A stretch of 64,000 nucleotides of DNA from Devriesea agamarum (GCF_900070355.1 NZ_LN849456.1:992001-1056000); one strand, 5' to 3'; positions 1 through 10,082 are shown, counted from the stretch's first letter. Numbers and translations: made by a program. The notes: generated by a model not told the origin, from the sequence alone.

Positions 1-520
1 CGGCGGCACCGAGCGCATGGGTCATGGCGTCGGCGATCTGCGAGGTGAGTCGCTCCTGGACCTGGGGGCGTCGAGCATATCCGCGCACGACCCGAGCAAG
101 TTTGGACAATCCCGCGACCCGGCCTGCGCCACCGGGAATGTAGCCCACATGAGCTCGCCCGTGAAACGGCAGCAGGTGATGCTCGCACATGGAGAACACC
201 GTGATGTCTCGAACCAGCACGAGTTCCTGGTGGGCAATGTCGAATGTTTTCGCCAGGTGATCGTGCGGATCTTCTGCTAGGCCGCCAAAGACCTCGGTGT
301 ACATCCGAGCGACCCGGGCCGGGGTTTCCCGCAAACCGTCGCGATCTGGGTCTTCACCAACCGCGATCAGAATTTCCCGGACGGCTGCCTGAATGCGTTC
401 CTGGTCAACGGCCACCCTCTGATCAGCATCACCGTCGTCTCCCGCACCTGGTGCAAAGGACTGACCCTCGACCGTTGCGGGGGATCTATCGTGCGTATCT
501 GTGCTCGGATCGCTGCTCAC
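1..520 (-). CDS. folE: GTP cyclohydrolase I, FolE (3' end cut by window edge)
   Basis: FolE converts GTP to 7,8-dihydroneopterin triphosphate, the first step of folate synthesis, in the cytoplasm. Reading the minus strand from a GTG at 520 gives an open frame with no stop before base 1. It contains the family signature around [18 protein letters not shown], then [20 protein letters not shown] with the zinc-binding Cys-Glu-His-His, and [13 protein letters not shown] near the edge. About 173 residues are present; the last few C-terminal residues are missing. The N-terminal ~45 residues are acidic and poorly conserved. A GGGGAG sequence that overlaps the ftsH stop precedes the GTG, and only two bases separate the two genes, so folE is translated from the end of the ftsH message. 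Confidence 0.93.
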   Translation of the reverse strand, partial: MSSDPSTDTHDRSPATVEGQSFAPGAGDDGDADQRVAVDQERIQAAVREILIAVGEDPDRDGLRETPARVARMYTEVFGGLAEDPHDHLAKTFDIAHQELVLVRDITVFSMCEHHLLPFHGRAHVGYIPGGAGRVAGLSKLARVVRGYARRPQVQERLTSQIADAMTHALGAA

Positions 521-522
521 GC

Positions 523-2619
523 CTACTCCCCGTTCTGAGGACCCGGTGTTTGAGCGTCGGTCGCTGATCCGGGGTCGCTCGCCTCGCGCGATGAGGTGTC
601 ACGGGCGCCGGGGATGGAGGGACCGTCACCGCCGGGCTGTGGAAGCTCCGGGGGCGTCGGGGTCAGGGGATCTCCGGCGTCACCCATCTCGGTTCCGGTT
701 TGTTCATGCGTGGTTCCGACCAGCGGTTCGTGGAAAACTGGCCGGTCGGAGGAGGACTGCCAGATTTCGCGGGGTGCGCGCTTCTTAATGTCCTTGAAAA
801 TATCGGCGAGCTCTTTTTCGCCGAGGGTTTCCTTATCTAAGAGTTCCAGCACCAAACGATCCAGGACGGCCCGGTTGTCCCTGATAACGGCCCAGGCTTC
901 ATCGAGTGCATTGTCCAATAGACGACGGACCTCTTCGTCGACGAGCCGAGCAGTCTCATCCGAGTATTGCTGGCCCTGGCCGGACTGCATTCCCACGAAG
1001 ACTTCGTCCTGGCCCGAGCTGAGGGCAATTTGTCCGACCCGATCGCTCATACCGAGCTGGGTGACCATGGTCCGCGCAATCTTGGTGGCGTTTTGCAGAT
1101 CTGAGCTCGGCCCGGTGGTGACGTCGTGGAAGATGCCTTCCTCTACCGCATAACCGCCCATCGCATAGGCGAGGCGATCCAGCAGTTCGTTGCGCGACTG
1201 ATAGTTGCGGTCGGTGGTCGGCACCACCATGGTGTACCCGCCAGCGCGCCCGCGCGGCAAAATCGTTACCTTGGTAACCGGTGCCGAGTTCGGTAGGGCC
1301 GCCGCCACAATCGCGTGTCCACCTTCGTGGTACGCAGTCATCTGGCGGTCTCGTTCGCTCATCACTTTGGAGTACTTCTGCGGGCCCATTGAGACGCGGT
1401 CGATCGCTTCGTCCAGGGCACGGTTATCAATGATCTGGTTGCCTGATCGGGCGGTGAGCAGGGCTGCCTCGTTGAGAACATTGGCGAGGTCCGCACCGGA
1501 CATCCCAATACTGCGCCGAGCAATATTTTCGAGGTCTACATCAGGGGCCAGTGGTTTGCCCTGCGCGTGCACCTGGAGGATCTTCAGTCGTCCCTTGAGA
1601 TCGGGGGCGTCCACCGAGATCTGACGGTCGAACCGGCCCGGGCGCAGAAGAGCTGGATCCAAGATGTCGGGGCGGTTGGTGGCCGCGATCATGATGACGT
1701 TCTGGTGTTCTTCAAACCCGTCCATCTCGACGAGCATCTGGTTAAGCGTCTGCTCGCGTTCGTCGTGACCGCCGCCCATTCCTGCGCCACGATGGCGTCC
1801 GACGGCATCGATTTCATCAATGAAGATGATTGCCGGGGCGTTCTCTTTGGCCGTGTTGAACAGATCGCGCACACGCGAGGCACCCACGCCGACGAACATT
1901 TCGACGAAGTCGGAGCCGGAAATAGAGTAGAACGGCACGTTGGCCTCGCCGGCCACGGCCCGCGCAAGCAAGGTCTTACCGGTTCCGGGCGGGCCGTATA
2001 GAAGAACACCTTTGGGGATCTTGGCCCCAACCGCTTTGAAGCGATCGGCGTTTACCAGGAATTCCTTGATTTCTCCGAGTTCTTCGACGGCTTCATCAGC
2101 CCCGGCGACGTCTTTGAAGGTGACTTTCGGGGCTTCTTTGCTGAAGAGCTTCGCTTTGGACTTGCCGAACTGCATGGCTCGGCCACCGCCCTGTAGGCCC
2201 ATCATCAAGAACCAGAACAGACCGATCAGGATCAGCAGCGGCAAAAATGTTGCGAGCAGGGATGACCACCAGGAGGGGACGGACAGCTCGTCCGTGTAGC
2301 CCTTGGGTAGTTTCGCGTCGTCGACCGCTTTGACCACGGCGGGGCCGCGCGGTGTCACGTAGGAGAACTGAACCTTTTTACCTTTGTTGTCCCCGCCGGA
2401 CATGTAGTCCTTGTTCAGGACCAGATCGACGCGCTGCTGGTTGCCGTCGATGATCTTGGCCTGCTCAACCGTGTTGCCCTTGAGCAGTTCAAGACCCTGT
2501 TTGGTGTCGATCTCCTGGAAACCACTGCCCCCGAACAGGCTCGCGCCGATCAGGAATATCACGAGCAGTCCGATGATCCACACCAGGGGCCCGGTGAGGA
2601 AAGACTTCTTTTTCTTCAT
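523..2619 (-). CDS. ftsH: ATP-dependent zinc metalloprotease FtsH
   Basis: FtsH is the membrane-anchored AAA+ protease that extracts and degrades membrane and short-lived cytosolic proteins. The 698-residue product has a basic start (MKKKK), a first membrane segment at about 11-28, an extracytoplasmic domain, and a second membrane segment at about 118-142. Walker A is GPPGTGKT (209-216) and Walker B is IIFIDEID (264-271). The zinc site is HEGGH (431-435), with the third ligand Asp near 507 in TGPSSDL. The family usually reads HEAGH; the Ala-to-Gly change leaves the HExxH ligands intact. The C-terminal tail from about 630 is Pro/Gly-rich and low complexity. An in-frame TTG 39 bases upstream would add 13 residues, but the ATG at 2619 gives the normal N-terminus. 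It lies between hpt and folE. Confidence 0.97.
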   Translation of the reverse strand: MKKKKSFLTGPLVWIIGLLVIFLIGASLFGGSGFQEIDTKQGLELLKGNTVEQAKIIDGNQQRVDLVLNKDYMSGGDNKGKKVQFSYVTPRGPAVVKAVDDAKLPKGYTDELSVPSWWSSLLATFLPLLILIGLFWFLMMGLQGGGRAMQFGKSKAKLFSKEAPKVTFKDVAGADEAVEELGEIKEFLVNADRFKAVGAKIPKGVLLYGPPGTGKTLLARAVAGEANVPFYSISGSDFVEMFVGVGASRVRDLFNTAKENAPAIIFIDEIDAVGRHRGAGMGGGHDEREQTLNQMLVEMDGFEEHQNVIMIAATNRPDILDPALLRPGRFDRQISVDAPDLKGRLKILQVHAQGKPLAPDVDLENIARRSIGMSGADLANVLNEAALLTARSGNQIIDNRALDEAIDRVSMGPQKYSKVMSERDRQMTAYHEGGHAIVAAALPNSAPVTKVTILPRGRAGGYTMVVPTTDRNYQSRNELLDRLAYAMGGYAVEEGIFHDVTTGPSSDLQNATKIARTMVTQLGMSDRVGQIALSSGQDEVFVGMQSGQGQQYSDETARLVDEEVRRLLDNALDEAWAVIRDNRAVLDRLVLELLDKETLGEKELADIFKDIKKRAPREIWQSSSDRPVFHEPLVGTTHEQTGTEMGDAGDPLTPTPPELPQPGGDGPSIPGARDTSSREASDPGSATDAQTPGPQNGE

Positions 2620-2720
2620 AAGGTTCGGGGGCCTTCGGCTCTTGAGGTCGGGTACCAAGTAGAAGCGAACCTACCTGGCTTTTCTGTGTCGCGCCTTTGT
2701 CATCGCTGCCAGCGAACGGA

Positions 2721-3281
2721 TTAGGAGCTGTACACCGAGGGATCGAGGATACCGACGTACGGCAAGGAGCGATATTTCTCCGCGTAGTCCAGGCCGTATC
2801 CGATGACAAACTCGTTGGGGATGTCGAATCCGACGTACTTCACGTCGATGTCAACCTTGGCCGCCTCGGGCTTGCGCAGCAGGGTACAGATTTCGACGCT
2901 CTTAGGCTCACGCGACTGGAGGTTGGACAACAGCCACGACAGTGTCAGACCCGAATCGATGATGTCTTCGACGATCAGCACATCGCGGTTACTGATGTCT
3001 GTGGATAGGTCTTTCAGGATGCGAACGACGCCGCTGGATTTGGTGCCCGACCCGTAGGAGGACACGGCCATCCAATCCATTTCACAATCGAGGTCGATTG
3101 CCCGGGACAGGTCGGCCATCACCATCACGGCCCCTTTGAGAACACCGACCAAGATGGGGGGGTTATCGCGGTAATCCGCGGCGATCCGCTCGCCGAGCTC
3201 GGCAAGCCGGGACTGAATAGCGCTCTCATCGAGCAGAATTCGCGCGACATCGGGATGCGGAGTGGAACTGTCCACGCTCAT
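2721..3281 (-). CDS. hpt: Hypoxanthine (guanine) phosphoribosyltransferase
   Basis: This enzyme salvages hypoxanthine and guanine by transferring the phosphoribosyl group of PRPP to give IMP and GMP. The 186-residue protein carries the PRPP-binding motif [14 protein letters not shown], the early loop [13 protein letters not shown], and a C-terminal [16 protein letters not shown] block typical of the family. I chose the ATG at 3281, which has AAAGGA just upstream and gives a family-typical length. A GTG at 3356 overlapping the tilS stop would add 25 unconserved residues. The tilS-hpt-ftsH order is widespread in bacteria and supports a single operon read leftward from dacB. Confidence 0.96.
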   Translation of the reverse strand: MSVDSSTPHPDVARILLDESAIQSRLAELGERIAADYRDNPPILVGVLKGAVMVMADLSRAIDLDCEMDWMAVSSYGSGTKSSGVVRILKDLSTDISNRDVLIVEDIIDSGLTLSWLLSNLQSREPKSVEICTLLRKPEAAKVDIDVKYVGFDIPNEFVIGYGLDYAEKYRSLPYVGILDPSVYSS

Positions 3282-3352
3282 AGTCCTTTGTGTGTCATGG
3301 GGATTACGTGACCGGTGCGAGGCCAAATGCGGTCGTCCCGGGTGAGAACTGG

Positions 3353-4447
3353 TCACGGTGTGCGCCGCCAGACAAGACGGTCACCGCACCGCAGCACCTC
3401 GATCTTACCGGGAAGGGGAACTGGTCCCTGCCCTCGCCAGGTGGTGAGAAGTGCGTCAATAGCCAAAATGTGCGAGCGGCCAAGGGTTTTACCGGGGTGG
3501 GAAGCTGCCGCTTGCCGTGAGGCGTCGCGTAAGACTCGGCGTCTGAGCGGCACTGGGGCGGCCATCAGAGTATGTGCGTCCAGGTAGAGAATGCCGCGGT
3601 CCACACGGTCGTGATCAGGTGTGGTTGGGGGGCTAGGTGATGCGGTGGCGGCTTCCAGCAGCTGCGCAGCCGAGTCTTCTAGGAAGTTGGAGTCTTCACG
3701 CAGCAGGTCAGCGCTGCGGCGTAAGTTGGCGCTGACGTGTGGGCCGAGCTGTTCATGTAAAACCGGCATCACCAGGTGCCGCACGCGAGCGCGCAGATAG
3801 GCAGGGTCTGCATTCATTGGGTCGTCCCACCACTGCACATCGTGCAGGCGACAGATTTCTTCGGTATCCGCGCGGGTGAGGGCCGTGTGTTCGTCACATC
3901 CGGTTCCAAGAAAGGGCCTTAAGAGAACCCCTCGGGTGCGGGGAATTCCCGCGAGCGCTAAGCCTCCCGATCCCCTGGCAAGTGCCAGTAAAACTTGTTC
4001 TGCCTGGTCATCTGCGGTGTGGGCGAGGAGCAGAGCGAGGGCGTCCCGCTCGTCGACAGTTCGGTTAAACGCTTCGTGCCGCGCCTGACGGGCGGCTTGT
4101 TCCACCCCGCCGGGATCATGGGTTGATACAGCCACGCTTCTCAGATGAACCGCATCGACCCCGAGGCGGTAGCAATTTTCCTCTGCGCGTGCCGCTACTG
4201 AAGCAGATCCCTCCTGCAACCCGTGGTCGATGATAATGGCCTCACAGCTCAGATCCATCCGATGCGCGACCCAGGCGGTGACGGCTGCTAGCGCTAGAGA
4301 ATCGGCTCCCCCGCTGACCCCGACGAGAACCCGGGGTGCAAGTCCGGTGGGATCGGTGCGATCAGCGAGCTCAGATAGGCGGTGAGTGAGGGCAGCTCTC
4401 ACCGCTAAACGGGCCCGGGCAATAACCCGCGGCGGTCCGGCGTTCAC
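3353..4447 (-). CDS. tilS: tRNA(Ile)-lysidine synthetase TilS
   Basis: TilS attaches lysine to C34 of the tRNA(Ile) CAU anticodon so that it reads AUA. The 364-residue protein has the PP-loop ATP pyrophosphatase signature SGGADS at 45-50, followed by the conserved IIDHGLQ and [12 protein letters not shown] segments of the N-terminal catalytic domain. The C-terminal part (about 230-364) is divergent, as is usual in actinobacteria. The GTG start overlaps the dacB stop by four bases (GTGA), so the two are translationally coupled. Confidence 0.95.
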   Translation of the reverse strand: MNAGPPRVIARARLAVRAALTHRLSELADRTDPTGLAPRVLVGVSGGADSLALAAVTAWVAHRMDLSCEAIIIDHGLQEGSASVAARAEENCYRLGVDAVHLRSVAVSTHDPGGVEQAARQARHEAFNRTVDERDALALLLAHTADDQAEQVLLALARGSGGLALAGIPRTRGVLLRPFLGTGCDEHTALTRADTEEICRLHDVQWWDDPMNADPAYLRARVRHLVMPVLHEQLGPHVSANLRRSADLLREDSNFLEDSAAQLLEAATASPSPPTTPDHDRVDRGILYLDAHTLMAAPVPLRRRVLRDASRQAAASHPGKTLGRSHILAIDALLTTWRGQGPVPLPGKIEVLRCGDRLVWRRTP

Positions 4448-5871
4448 AGCGTTCCCGTGAGTTCTGCTGCCATCGCGTCCGCAACCTTCTTAGCTTCAAT
4501 GCCGTCGCGTCCATCGAACCCGTACACGGCAATGGAGAAGGCCACCATCCGTCCGGAGGCCGTCATGGTGTATCCCGCCAGAGTGGTAGCCCCGCCCAAA
4601 TATCCGGTTTTCCCACGGATCAGACCATCGGCCCCTTGGGCTGCCGGCTCGTGGAATCGGTCCTCTAAGGTCCCGGAAAGCCCAGCAATGGGGAGGTCAT
4701 TGAGCATGGGGATGAGTCTGTGATCTTTTCCGTTGACAATGTCGGCCATTAACCCTGCAAGCAGTGCGGGAGCCACCCGGTTATCGACTCCGAGACCGCA
4801 GGTATCCACCAATGTCAGGCCGTCCGCCGGCAGGTTGTTGTCGCGGGCGAGCGCACGCACTTCAGCGGTGACCGCGTCGATTGCCCCTTGATAGGTCACG
4901 GGATGGCCGGTTTTCAGCGCGACAAGGCGGCCCATCACCTCAGCAATGGTGTTATCCGAGGTCAGCAACGTGTGACGGACAATTTCTGATAGCGGAGCTG
5001 AATGTATCTCGGTTCTCTGTCCGCCGTTTGGGGCCTTTGCTCGCGGGATTGCTTGACCGAGGGTGATGCCGCGCGCACGCAGCAACGTCGCAAAGGTTTT
5101 CGCTGCATCCATGGCGGGGTCCATGGATTTGGGGCCGTACTCCTGTGTGGTGAGGTTACCGCCGTTAATCCCCAGCGCCATGATCGGCGCTACCCAGCCG
5201 CGTTCTGGGGTGTTTCCCGCCCATCCGGGAGTGCGCGCTGAGCCTTGGAAGAAGGTGTCATCTAGGCGAAGCGACATGGCGCCAAGGCCTTGAGCGCGGA
5301 CGATATCAGCTGTCTGATCGGCCAGCGTCGCCAACGATGCATGACCGACAGCTCCCGGTTGCGGTGGTCCGGCGGTGAGCAGCATATCCCCACCTCCGAC
5401 CAGTGTGATCGTTCCATCCTTCACAACGGCGCTGGTCGTGAGGGTGTCACTGGAGGACCAGGTGCGCAATAGCGACACTGCGGTCAGCAGCTTGAGGGTT
5501 GAAGCCGGCGTTCGCGCGGTGCGATCGTCACGGGTTGCCAGTGGCTTGCCGCTGCGGGCGTCGAGAACCGCGAAGGCTACGTTCCCCTTGACCACTCTGC
5601 CGTCAGCCGGACGGCTCAGCCTGTCGGCGAGAGAGTGTGAATCCACGGCGGGTAGATCAGTGGGCGCGGGCTGAATGAAGGGCACCGGCGCGCTCGTGGC
5701 GTAGTCCTCCCCCACAGCGGGCGGCCGCCGATTGACCTCGGACTGTGTGGGTTTAAGCGTTAAAAATCCGGGGAAGGCATCGACCGCATCACCAAACGCA
5801 TAAAAGCCGATGGGCATTGCTGCACACAAGCTCACCGCCACAGCTCTCAAAGCGCGATCCTTGCCTCGCAC
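4444..5871 (-). CDS. dacB: D-alanyl-D-alanine carboxypeptidase/endopeptidase (PBP4 family)
   Basis: This class C penicillin-binding protein trims or cleaves peptidoglycan peptides outside the membrane. It has an N-terminal hydrophobic signal/anchor (about 8-30) and the active-site motifs STLK (124-127), SDN (305-307) and KTG (421-423). Length, 475 residues, fits the family. The segment that in PBP4 proteins usually reads D-G-S-G-L-S is here LVDTCGLGVDNR (about 355-366), an unusual replacement close to the active site. The start is a GTG at 5871 with AAAGGAC upstream. An ATG eight bases further upstream is out of frame. It is the first gene of the dacB-tilS-hpt-ftsH-folE unit and is divergent from ppa. 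Confidence 0.92.
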   Translation of the reverse strand: MRGKDRALRAVAVSLCAAMPIGFYAFGDAVDAFPGFLTLKPTQSEVNRRPPAVGEDYATSAPVPFIQPAPTDLPAVDSHSLADRLSRPADGRVVKGNVAFAVLDARSGKPLATRDDRTARTPASTLKLLTAVSLLRTWSSSDTLTTSAVVKDGTITLVGGGDMLLTAGPPQPGAVGHASLATLADQTADIVRAQGLGAMSLRLDDTFFQGSARTPGWAGNTPERGWVAPIMALGINGGNLTTQEYGPKSMDPAMDAAKTFATLLRARGITLGQAIPRAKAPNGGQRTEIHSAPLSEIVRHTLLTSDNTIAEVMGRLVALKTGHPVTYQGAIDAVTAEVRALARDNNLPADGLTLVDTCGLGVDNRVAPALLAGLMADIVNGKDHRLIPMLNDLPIAGLSGTLEDRFHEPAAQGADGLIRGKTGYLGGATTLAGYTMTASGRMVAFSIAVYGFDGRDGIEAKKVADAMAAELTGTL

Positions 5872-6362
5872 GTCAGCATCGTCCTTTCACGTCAATTCGT
5901 TTTCCCTGTGTGTGCCGCACGGCTACTACCGCACAGCAGATTCAGCTCGCCTCAAGCCTCAGCCAGTCCATCACGCACATATTCTGAATCAGCGTCCTTC
6001 TCACCCATCATCACTGCCATCTCTTACCCCGCCTTCAGACCCCATCCTCAGCGCCTATCCTTTATGGCCATCCTCAGTGGCCGCTGTTACCTAACCCTGA
6101 GCACTCCGCTCTCAGCCGTGCATTGACACCCCCACACGATAGGTCACCGGTACGACACACGACCCAACCGCCTCCCCCTCACCAGCGTCTTCATGAACCG
6201 TGCTGACCCGTTTTTCACCTCACATATGCAGGTCCTCCGGCGGCTGAGCGCTGCATATGTCATGATGATGGAGTCAGAGAACTTTCGTGCGCCCTACCAA
6301 CACGTAGCGGCGCGGTCGGCAAGTAAGCTGCGCGGCAGCATGAGGGCAACGGAGTCAAATCA
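5872..6362. other. Divergent intergenic region dacB / ppa
   Basis: This is a 491-base region between two divergent housekeeping genes. I see no convincing coding frame; the open frames in it lack ribosome-binding sites and family resemblance. It must hold the promoters of both genes, but I cannot point to a convincing -35/-10 pair. Its clearest structure is the 10-bp inverted repeat at 6222-6260. Confidence 0.6.
6222..6260. promoter_or_regulatory. Perfect 10-bp inverted repeat upstream of ppa
   Basis: ACATATGCAG (6222-6231) is repeated in inverted form as CTGCATATGT (6251-6260) around a 19-base centre. It lies about 100 bases before the ppa start. It could be an operator or an RNA stem-loop; the AT-rich outer arms and long centre make an operator with two half-sites on the same face of DNA (29-base centre spacing) as likely as a terminator. 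Confidence 0.45.
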
Positions 6363-6875
6363 GTGGAATTCGACGTCACGATCGAGATCCCCAAGGGTAA
6401 TCGCAACAAGTATGAGGTGGACCACCACAACGGTCGGATTCGACTGGATCGAATGCTATTTACAGCAACCCGCTATCCCGACGATTACGGGTTCATTGAG
6501 GGGACACTTGGTGAAGACGGCGACCCACTGGATTGCCTAGTCCTGCTTGAGGAACCCACCTTCCCGGGCTGCCTCGTCCGCTGCCGAGCTCTGGGCATGT
6601 TCCGAATGCGCGATGAATCCGGCGGCGACGACAAGATCATCGCGGTACCGGTCGGCGATAAGCGCCAGGTACGCAGGCAAGAACTCACCGATGTCTCCGA
6701 GTTTCACCGGCTCGAAATTCAGCACTTCTTCGAGGTGTACAAGGACCTAGAGCCCGGAAAGAGCGTTGAAGGCGCGCACTGGGAAGGCCGGGCCGATGCG
6801 GAGGCGGAAATTCGCCGCTCCTACGCTCGGGCGAAGGGAACTGAACACGAGAACGAGTTCACCCAGGACGTCTAA
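6363..6875 (+). CDS. ppa: Inorganic pyrophosphatase (family I)
   Basis: Ppa hydrolyses pyrophosphate in the cytoplasm and so drives biosynthetic reactions forward. The 170-residue protein has the family I active-site residues: the N-terminal [25 protein letters not shown], and the signature [10 protein letters not shown] with its metal-binding aspartates. The start is a GTG with GGAG ten bases upstream. It stands alone and is followed by a strong hairpin. Confidence 0.97.
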   Translation: MEFDVTIEIPKGNRNKYEVDHHNGRIRLDRMLFTATRYPDDYGFIEGTLGEDGDPLDCLVLLEEPTFPGCLVRCRALGMFRMRDESGGDDKIIAVPVGDKRQVRRQELTDVSEFHRLEIQHFFEVYKDLEPGKSVEGAHWEGRADAEAEIRRSYARAKGTEHENEFTQDV

Positions 6876-6923
6876 TCCTCGATCCCAAAGCGGACGTGGA
6901 CAATCGCCACACTGTACATACTT

Positions 6924-6956
6924 GAGGGCCCTTCCCGAATCCCGGGAAGGGCCCTC
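6924..6956. terminator. Bidirectional hairpin terminator after ppa
   Basis: Perfect 13-bp arms (6924-6936 and 6944-6956) enclose a seven-base loop. It lies between the convergent ends of ppa (6875) and the membrane-protein gene (7116). There is no long U tract, as is common in high-GC actinobacteria. Confidence 0.8.
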
Positions 6957-7115
6957 ATTGCTATGCGCGATTGCTATGCGTGGCAGGTTGCGCTACGAGA
7001 GCGATCACATTCCTAGCCAATAGCTCATTTTGCCTCTGAGATAGTTCATCATGTCCACCACATAGCCTCTTTGTACGGGCGCAGACCCGTATGTCAGCTG
7101 CTTCCAGCTCAGACC

Positions 7116-7895
7116 TCAGCTCGGGTGATTCGTCTGCGAGCCATGCCCTGCCGATCCCTCCACAGCATTTCCATTGGAGACGACCTCTCCTTCAATGGTC
7201 TTCACGACGTGGCCAAATACCTCGCGCTCAGCATCGATCACGGATTTAGCGATCATGAAGTTACCCGCGCCACCAATTACGGCACCGATCCCAAATGGAA
7301 TCATTCTGCCGGCCCAGACGCCACCCATGCGGGCTGCAACCCGACGCTTAATCCATTTCTTGACCTGCTTATTTACCGCGGTCATCACGAAGTCTGGAAC
7401 AGTGCCAGCGAGCAGGCTGTTCCACTGCACGCCTTGTTTACCCAAGGCTTTTGTGATGATCTCCGCGCCTTTTTCGCCGCCCAGGATTGCCAGGGCTACG
7501 GTGCGTCGTTTTGCGGGATCACGCATATCGACCCCGTGCAGTTCAGCGGCAGCCAGCGTAAGGAAAGCACAGGCTTCAGCAAATGCCGCACCCTCACCCA
7601 CTGTCATCGCCACTGCGGCCACCGTTCCCACTCCGGGAAGAGCCGCAGCCCCACCGATGCCAGCGCCGGTGGCGGTGAGCATTCCGCGGAACTTGCGTTC
7701 AATATTGCGCAGCAGTTCCTCTTCTGACTTCCCCGGGTTCTTTGCTCTCAGGCGGCGCACATAGGCGCGGGCCAGCGGTGCTTGCACCTGTAGTGCCCGA
7801 TCGACGATCGTGAGGTGTCCATCAGTTATACCCTCGGGAGTTTGTGCGCTCTCCACCACGCTGCCGTTCCCTTCGTCTGCAGTCCGTGCGTTCAC
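7116..7895 (-). CDS. Glycine-rich membrane protein, possibly EcsC-like
   Basis: I do not recognise this protein with certainty. The 259-residue product has a polar N-terminus, a basic segment RRLRAKNPGKSEEELLRNIERKF, and two glycine/alanine-rich hydrophobic stretches: one from about residue 68 (ATGAGIGGAAALPGVGTVAA) and one near 215 (MIPFGIGAVIGGAGNFMIA). Between them sits an amphipathic helical region with KQVKKWIKRRVAARMGG. The layout resembles EcsC-family proteins of unknown function, but the match is from memory and weak. I chose the GTG at 7895 because GAGGAG lies six bases upstream; a GTG at 7985 would add 30 residues without such a site. It is monocistronic. Confidence 0.75.
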   Translation of the reverse strand: MNARTADEGNGSVVESAQTPEGITDGHLTIVDRALQVQAPLARAYVRRLRAKNPGKSEEELLRNIERKFRGMLTATGAGIGGAAALPGVGTVAAVAMTVGEGAAFAEACAFLTLAAAELHGVDMRDPAKRRTVALAILGGEKGAEIITKALGKQGVQWNSLLAGTVPDFVMTAVNKQVKKWIKRRVAARMGGVWAGRMIPFGIGAVIGGAGNFMIAKSVIDAEREVFGHVVKTIEGEVVSNGNAVEGSAGHGSQTNHPS

Positions 7896-8015
7896 AGAGT
7901 TCTCCTCATCGGCTTGGTATCGGTCACCTACGGTCTCGACGATATCGCCGGGACGACGAGGAACCGTCAATGGTCTCGTCCTCACCTGCCACTGTAGCGG
8001 GCGTCACCGGCGACA

Positions 8016-8690
8016 TTACCCGAGCTCTACCTGGCCCGGTTCCAGGCGGGTGATGTCGCCGTACAGGCCGAGTTGCCGCACCGCCTGGCTGAGGTCGCGG
8101 TAGCGATGCACATACCGGTTCATGATCGTCGAGCGCGGGACGGCTAAGTCGTGGCACAGTGCGCCCGCAAGGTGGTCGGTTTCGTGCTGGAAGATTCTGG
8201 CGGGCCAGCCTTCCCAGGTTCCGCTGGCGGGAGTTGCCGTTGCCTGCGCACTGTTCCAATGCAGCGCAGTCCAATCGATCTGGACGGCGCGGGGAACGAT
8301 GCTCGAAAACCCTGCAACCGATAGGCAGCCTTCCCAGGCGTAGGCGCAGCGGGTGCCTCGAGCTCGGTACTCAGGGTTGAGGACAACCTGGAGGTCAAGT
8401 GGAGTACGACGCAGGAGGTTGTCGTCGGCTTCGGGCTCGAACGTGTCTTCTAGCACCGCCAGGCGCAGTGGAATCCCGACCTGTGGCGCGGCAAGTCCTA
8501 CCCCGGGCGCGTCACGCATGGTGATCACCATGGCGTCGATGAGTTCGTCGAGCAGGGCCGCAGGGAGCTGCCCATTCCAGGTTTGAGCTCGCCGACGAAG
8601 AGCGGGATGTCCAGTCTGGACGATGGGAAGAGGGTCATCGCTTCCGGACCGACGTGCGAGAATTCTCTCCACAAGGGCGACGAGTTTCAC
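8016..8690 (-). CDS. def: Peptide deformylase
   Basis: Def removes the formyl group from the N-terminal methionine of new proteins. The 224-residue protein has all three family motifs: GVGLAAPQVG (63-72), EGCLS (120-124, with the metal-binding Cys) and HETDH (169-173, the metal-binding histidines and catalytic Glu). The GTG start at 8690 follows GGAAGGAAG and gives a typical N-terminus (VKLVALVERILAR). Upstream in-frame starts add only unconserved residues. It is divergent from the msiK-type gene and is not next to fmt, unlike in many bacteria. Confidence 0.95.
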   Translation of the reverse strand: MKLVALVERILARRSGSDDPLPIVQTGHPALRRRAQTWNGQLPAALLDELIDAMVITMRDAPGVGLAAPQVGIPLRLAVLEDTFEPEADDNLLRRTPLDLQVVLNPEYRARGTRCAYAWEGCLSVAGFSSIVPRAVQIDWTALHWNSAQATATPASGTWEGWPARIFQHETDHLAGALCHDLAVPRSTIMNRYVHRYRDLSQAVRQLGLYGDITRLEPGQVELG

Positions 8691-8712
8691 ATTCTTCCTT
8701 CCGCATCGCGGG

Positions 8713-8718
8713 TATAGT
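8713..8718 (+). promoter_or_regulatory. Candidate -10 for the msiK-type gene
   Basis: TATAGT fits the -10 consensus and lies about 160 bases before the ATG at 8880, inside a GTATAGTGGTATAGCC stretch. The complementary strand of the same stretch reads CTATACCACTATACC and may serve def. No good -35 is visible for either, so the call is tentative. Confidence 0.35.
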
Positions 8719-8879
8719 GGTATAGCCGGTGGCGTTGGCGACAAGATCGCTGCGTATCCCTTCGGGACCTGCGCACCTCATAGGTACGACATCCGGCACA
8801 TCAAACAGTTCGCTACGGACTGACACTTCACAACGGATCGTCCGGCACGTACCTGCCGGTGAAGGGACAGTACGCCATC

Positions 8880-10028
8880 ATGGCAACAGTAACTTTCGAC
8901 AACGCCAGTCGCATCTACCCCGGCACCGAACGCCCCGCGGTAGATAGCCTCAACATCGAAATCGCCGACGGGGAATTCCTGGTTCTCGTGGGCCCCTCCG
9001 GCTGCGGTAAGTCAACCTCACTGCGCATGCTCGCCGGTCTGGAAGAAATTGACGCGGGCCGAATCCTGATCGGCGACCGGGATGTCACCGACGTTCCGCC
9101 GAAAGACCGTGACATTGCCATGGTGTTCCAGAACTACGCTCTGTACCCACACATGACCGTTGCGGACAACATGGGCTTCGCCCTGAAGATTGCAGGCGTC
9201 AACAAGGCTGAGATTCGCAAGCGCGTCGAAGAAGCAGCGAAGATCCTCGACCTCAGCGAATACCTCGACCGCAAGCCGAAGGCGCTGTCCGGTGGTCAGC
9301 GCCAGCGTGTGGCCATGGGTCGTGCCATCGTGCGTTCTCCCCAGGTGTTCCTGATGGATGAGCCGCTGTCGAACCTCGACGCCAAACTGCGTGTATCCAC
9401 CCGTACCCAGATTGCGTCCCTGCAGCGTCGTCTCGGCGTCACCACCGTGTACGTCACCCACGACCAGACCGAGGCCATGACCATGGGTGACCGCGTAGCC
9501 GTTCTGAAGGATGGCGTTTTGCAGCAGGTCGATACCCCTCGCCGCATGTACGACCACCCGAACAATGTGTTCGTCGCAGGCTTTATTGGCTCGCCCGCTA
9601 TGAACCTGATCGAACAGCCCCTCGGCCAGTCCGGTGTGCAGTTCGGCGGCGCAGTTCTTCCGGTTGATCGCAGCACTCTGTCCGACACCAATGAGTCCGC
9701 TGTCACGGTTGGCGTGCGTCCCGAGGACCTCGAACTCACCGCAGATGGCCAGGGCATCGCCGTGGAAGTTGACGTGGTCGAAGAGCTCGGCGCAGACGCC
9801 TACGTGTATGGACGCCTGGCGGGCCAGTCCGATACCACCAAGCCGATTATCGCGCGTGTCGATGGCCGCCGTCCTCCGATGAAGGGCGAGACCGTGCACT
9901 TCCGCCCCAAGCAGGGCCACGTTCACCTGTTCGACATCAAGAGCGGAGACCGTCTCGGCGACAGCACCCCTGATCGCGTCGAGGTTCAGACCGGTCGCCA
10001 CGCTGCCACGGAAACCCCGCAGGCTTGA
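8880..10028 (+). CDS. msiK: Multiple-sugar ABC transporter ATPase, MsiK/UgpC type
   Basis: This is the cytoplasmic ATP-hydrolysing subunit that in actinobacteria energises several carbohydrate ABC importers. The 382-residue protein has Walker A GPSGCGKST, Q-loop VFQNYALYPHMTV, signature LSGGQRQRVAMGRA, Walker B VFLMDEPLSNLDAK and a C-terminal OB-type regulatory domain (about 235-360). The N-terminus MATVTFDNASRIYPG is almost that of Streptomyces MsiK, which fixes the ATG at 8880. There is no permease or binding-protein gene beside it, as expected for a shared ATPase that serves distant transporters. Confidence 0.9.
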   Translation: MATVTFDNASRIYPGTERPAVDSLNIEIADGEFLVLVGPSGCGKSTSLRMLAGLEEIDAGRILIGDRDVTDVPPKDRDIAMVFQNYALYPHMTVADNMGFALKIAGVNKAEIRKRVEEAAKILDLSEYLDRKPKALSGGQRQRVAMGRAIVRSPQVFLMDEPLSNLDAKLRVSTRTQIASLQRRLGVTTVYVTHDQTEAMTMGDRVAVLKDGVLQQVDTPRRMYDHPNNVFVAGFIGSPAMNLIEQPLGQSGVQFGGAVLPVDRSTLSDTNESAVTVGVRPEDLELTADGQGIAVEVDVVEELGADAYVYGRLAGQSDTTKPIIARVDGRRPPMKGETVHFRPKQGHVHLFDIKSGDRLGDSTPDRVEVQTGRHAATETPQA

Positions 10029-10041
10029 TCGATTCCGCCGC

Positions 10042-10082
10042 CACCGTGCCGCTTGGCGACCTCTGTGTCACTCGGCACGGTG
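10042..10082 (+). terminator. First hairpin after msiK-type gene
   Basis: Arms CACCGTGCCG (10042-10051) and CGGCACGGTG (10073-10082) are perfect inverted repeats with a 21-base loop, starting 14 bases after the stop codon. Confidence 0.5.

Noticed and set aside
9018-10001. 327-residue minus-strand open frame opposite the msiK-type gene
   Set aside because: The plus-strand product is an unmistakable ABC ATPase; the opposite frame has no domain or start signal.
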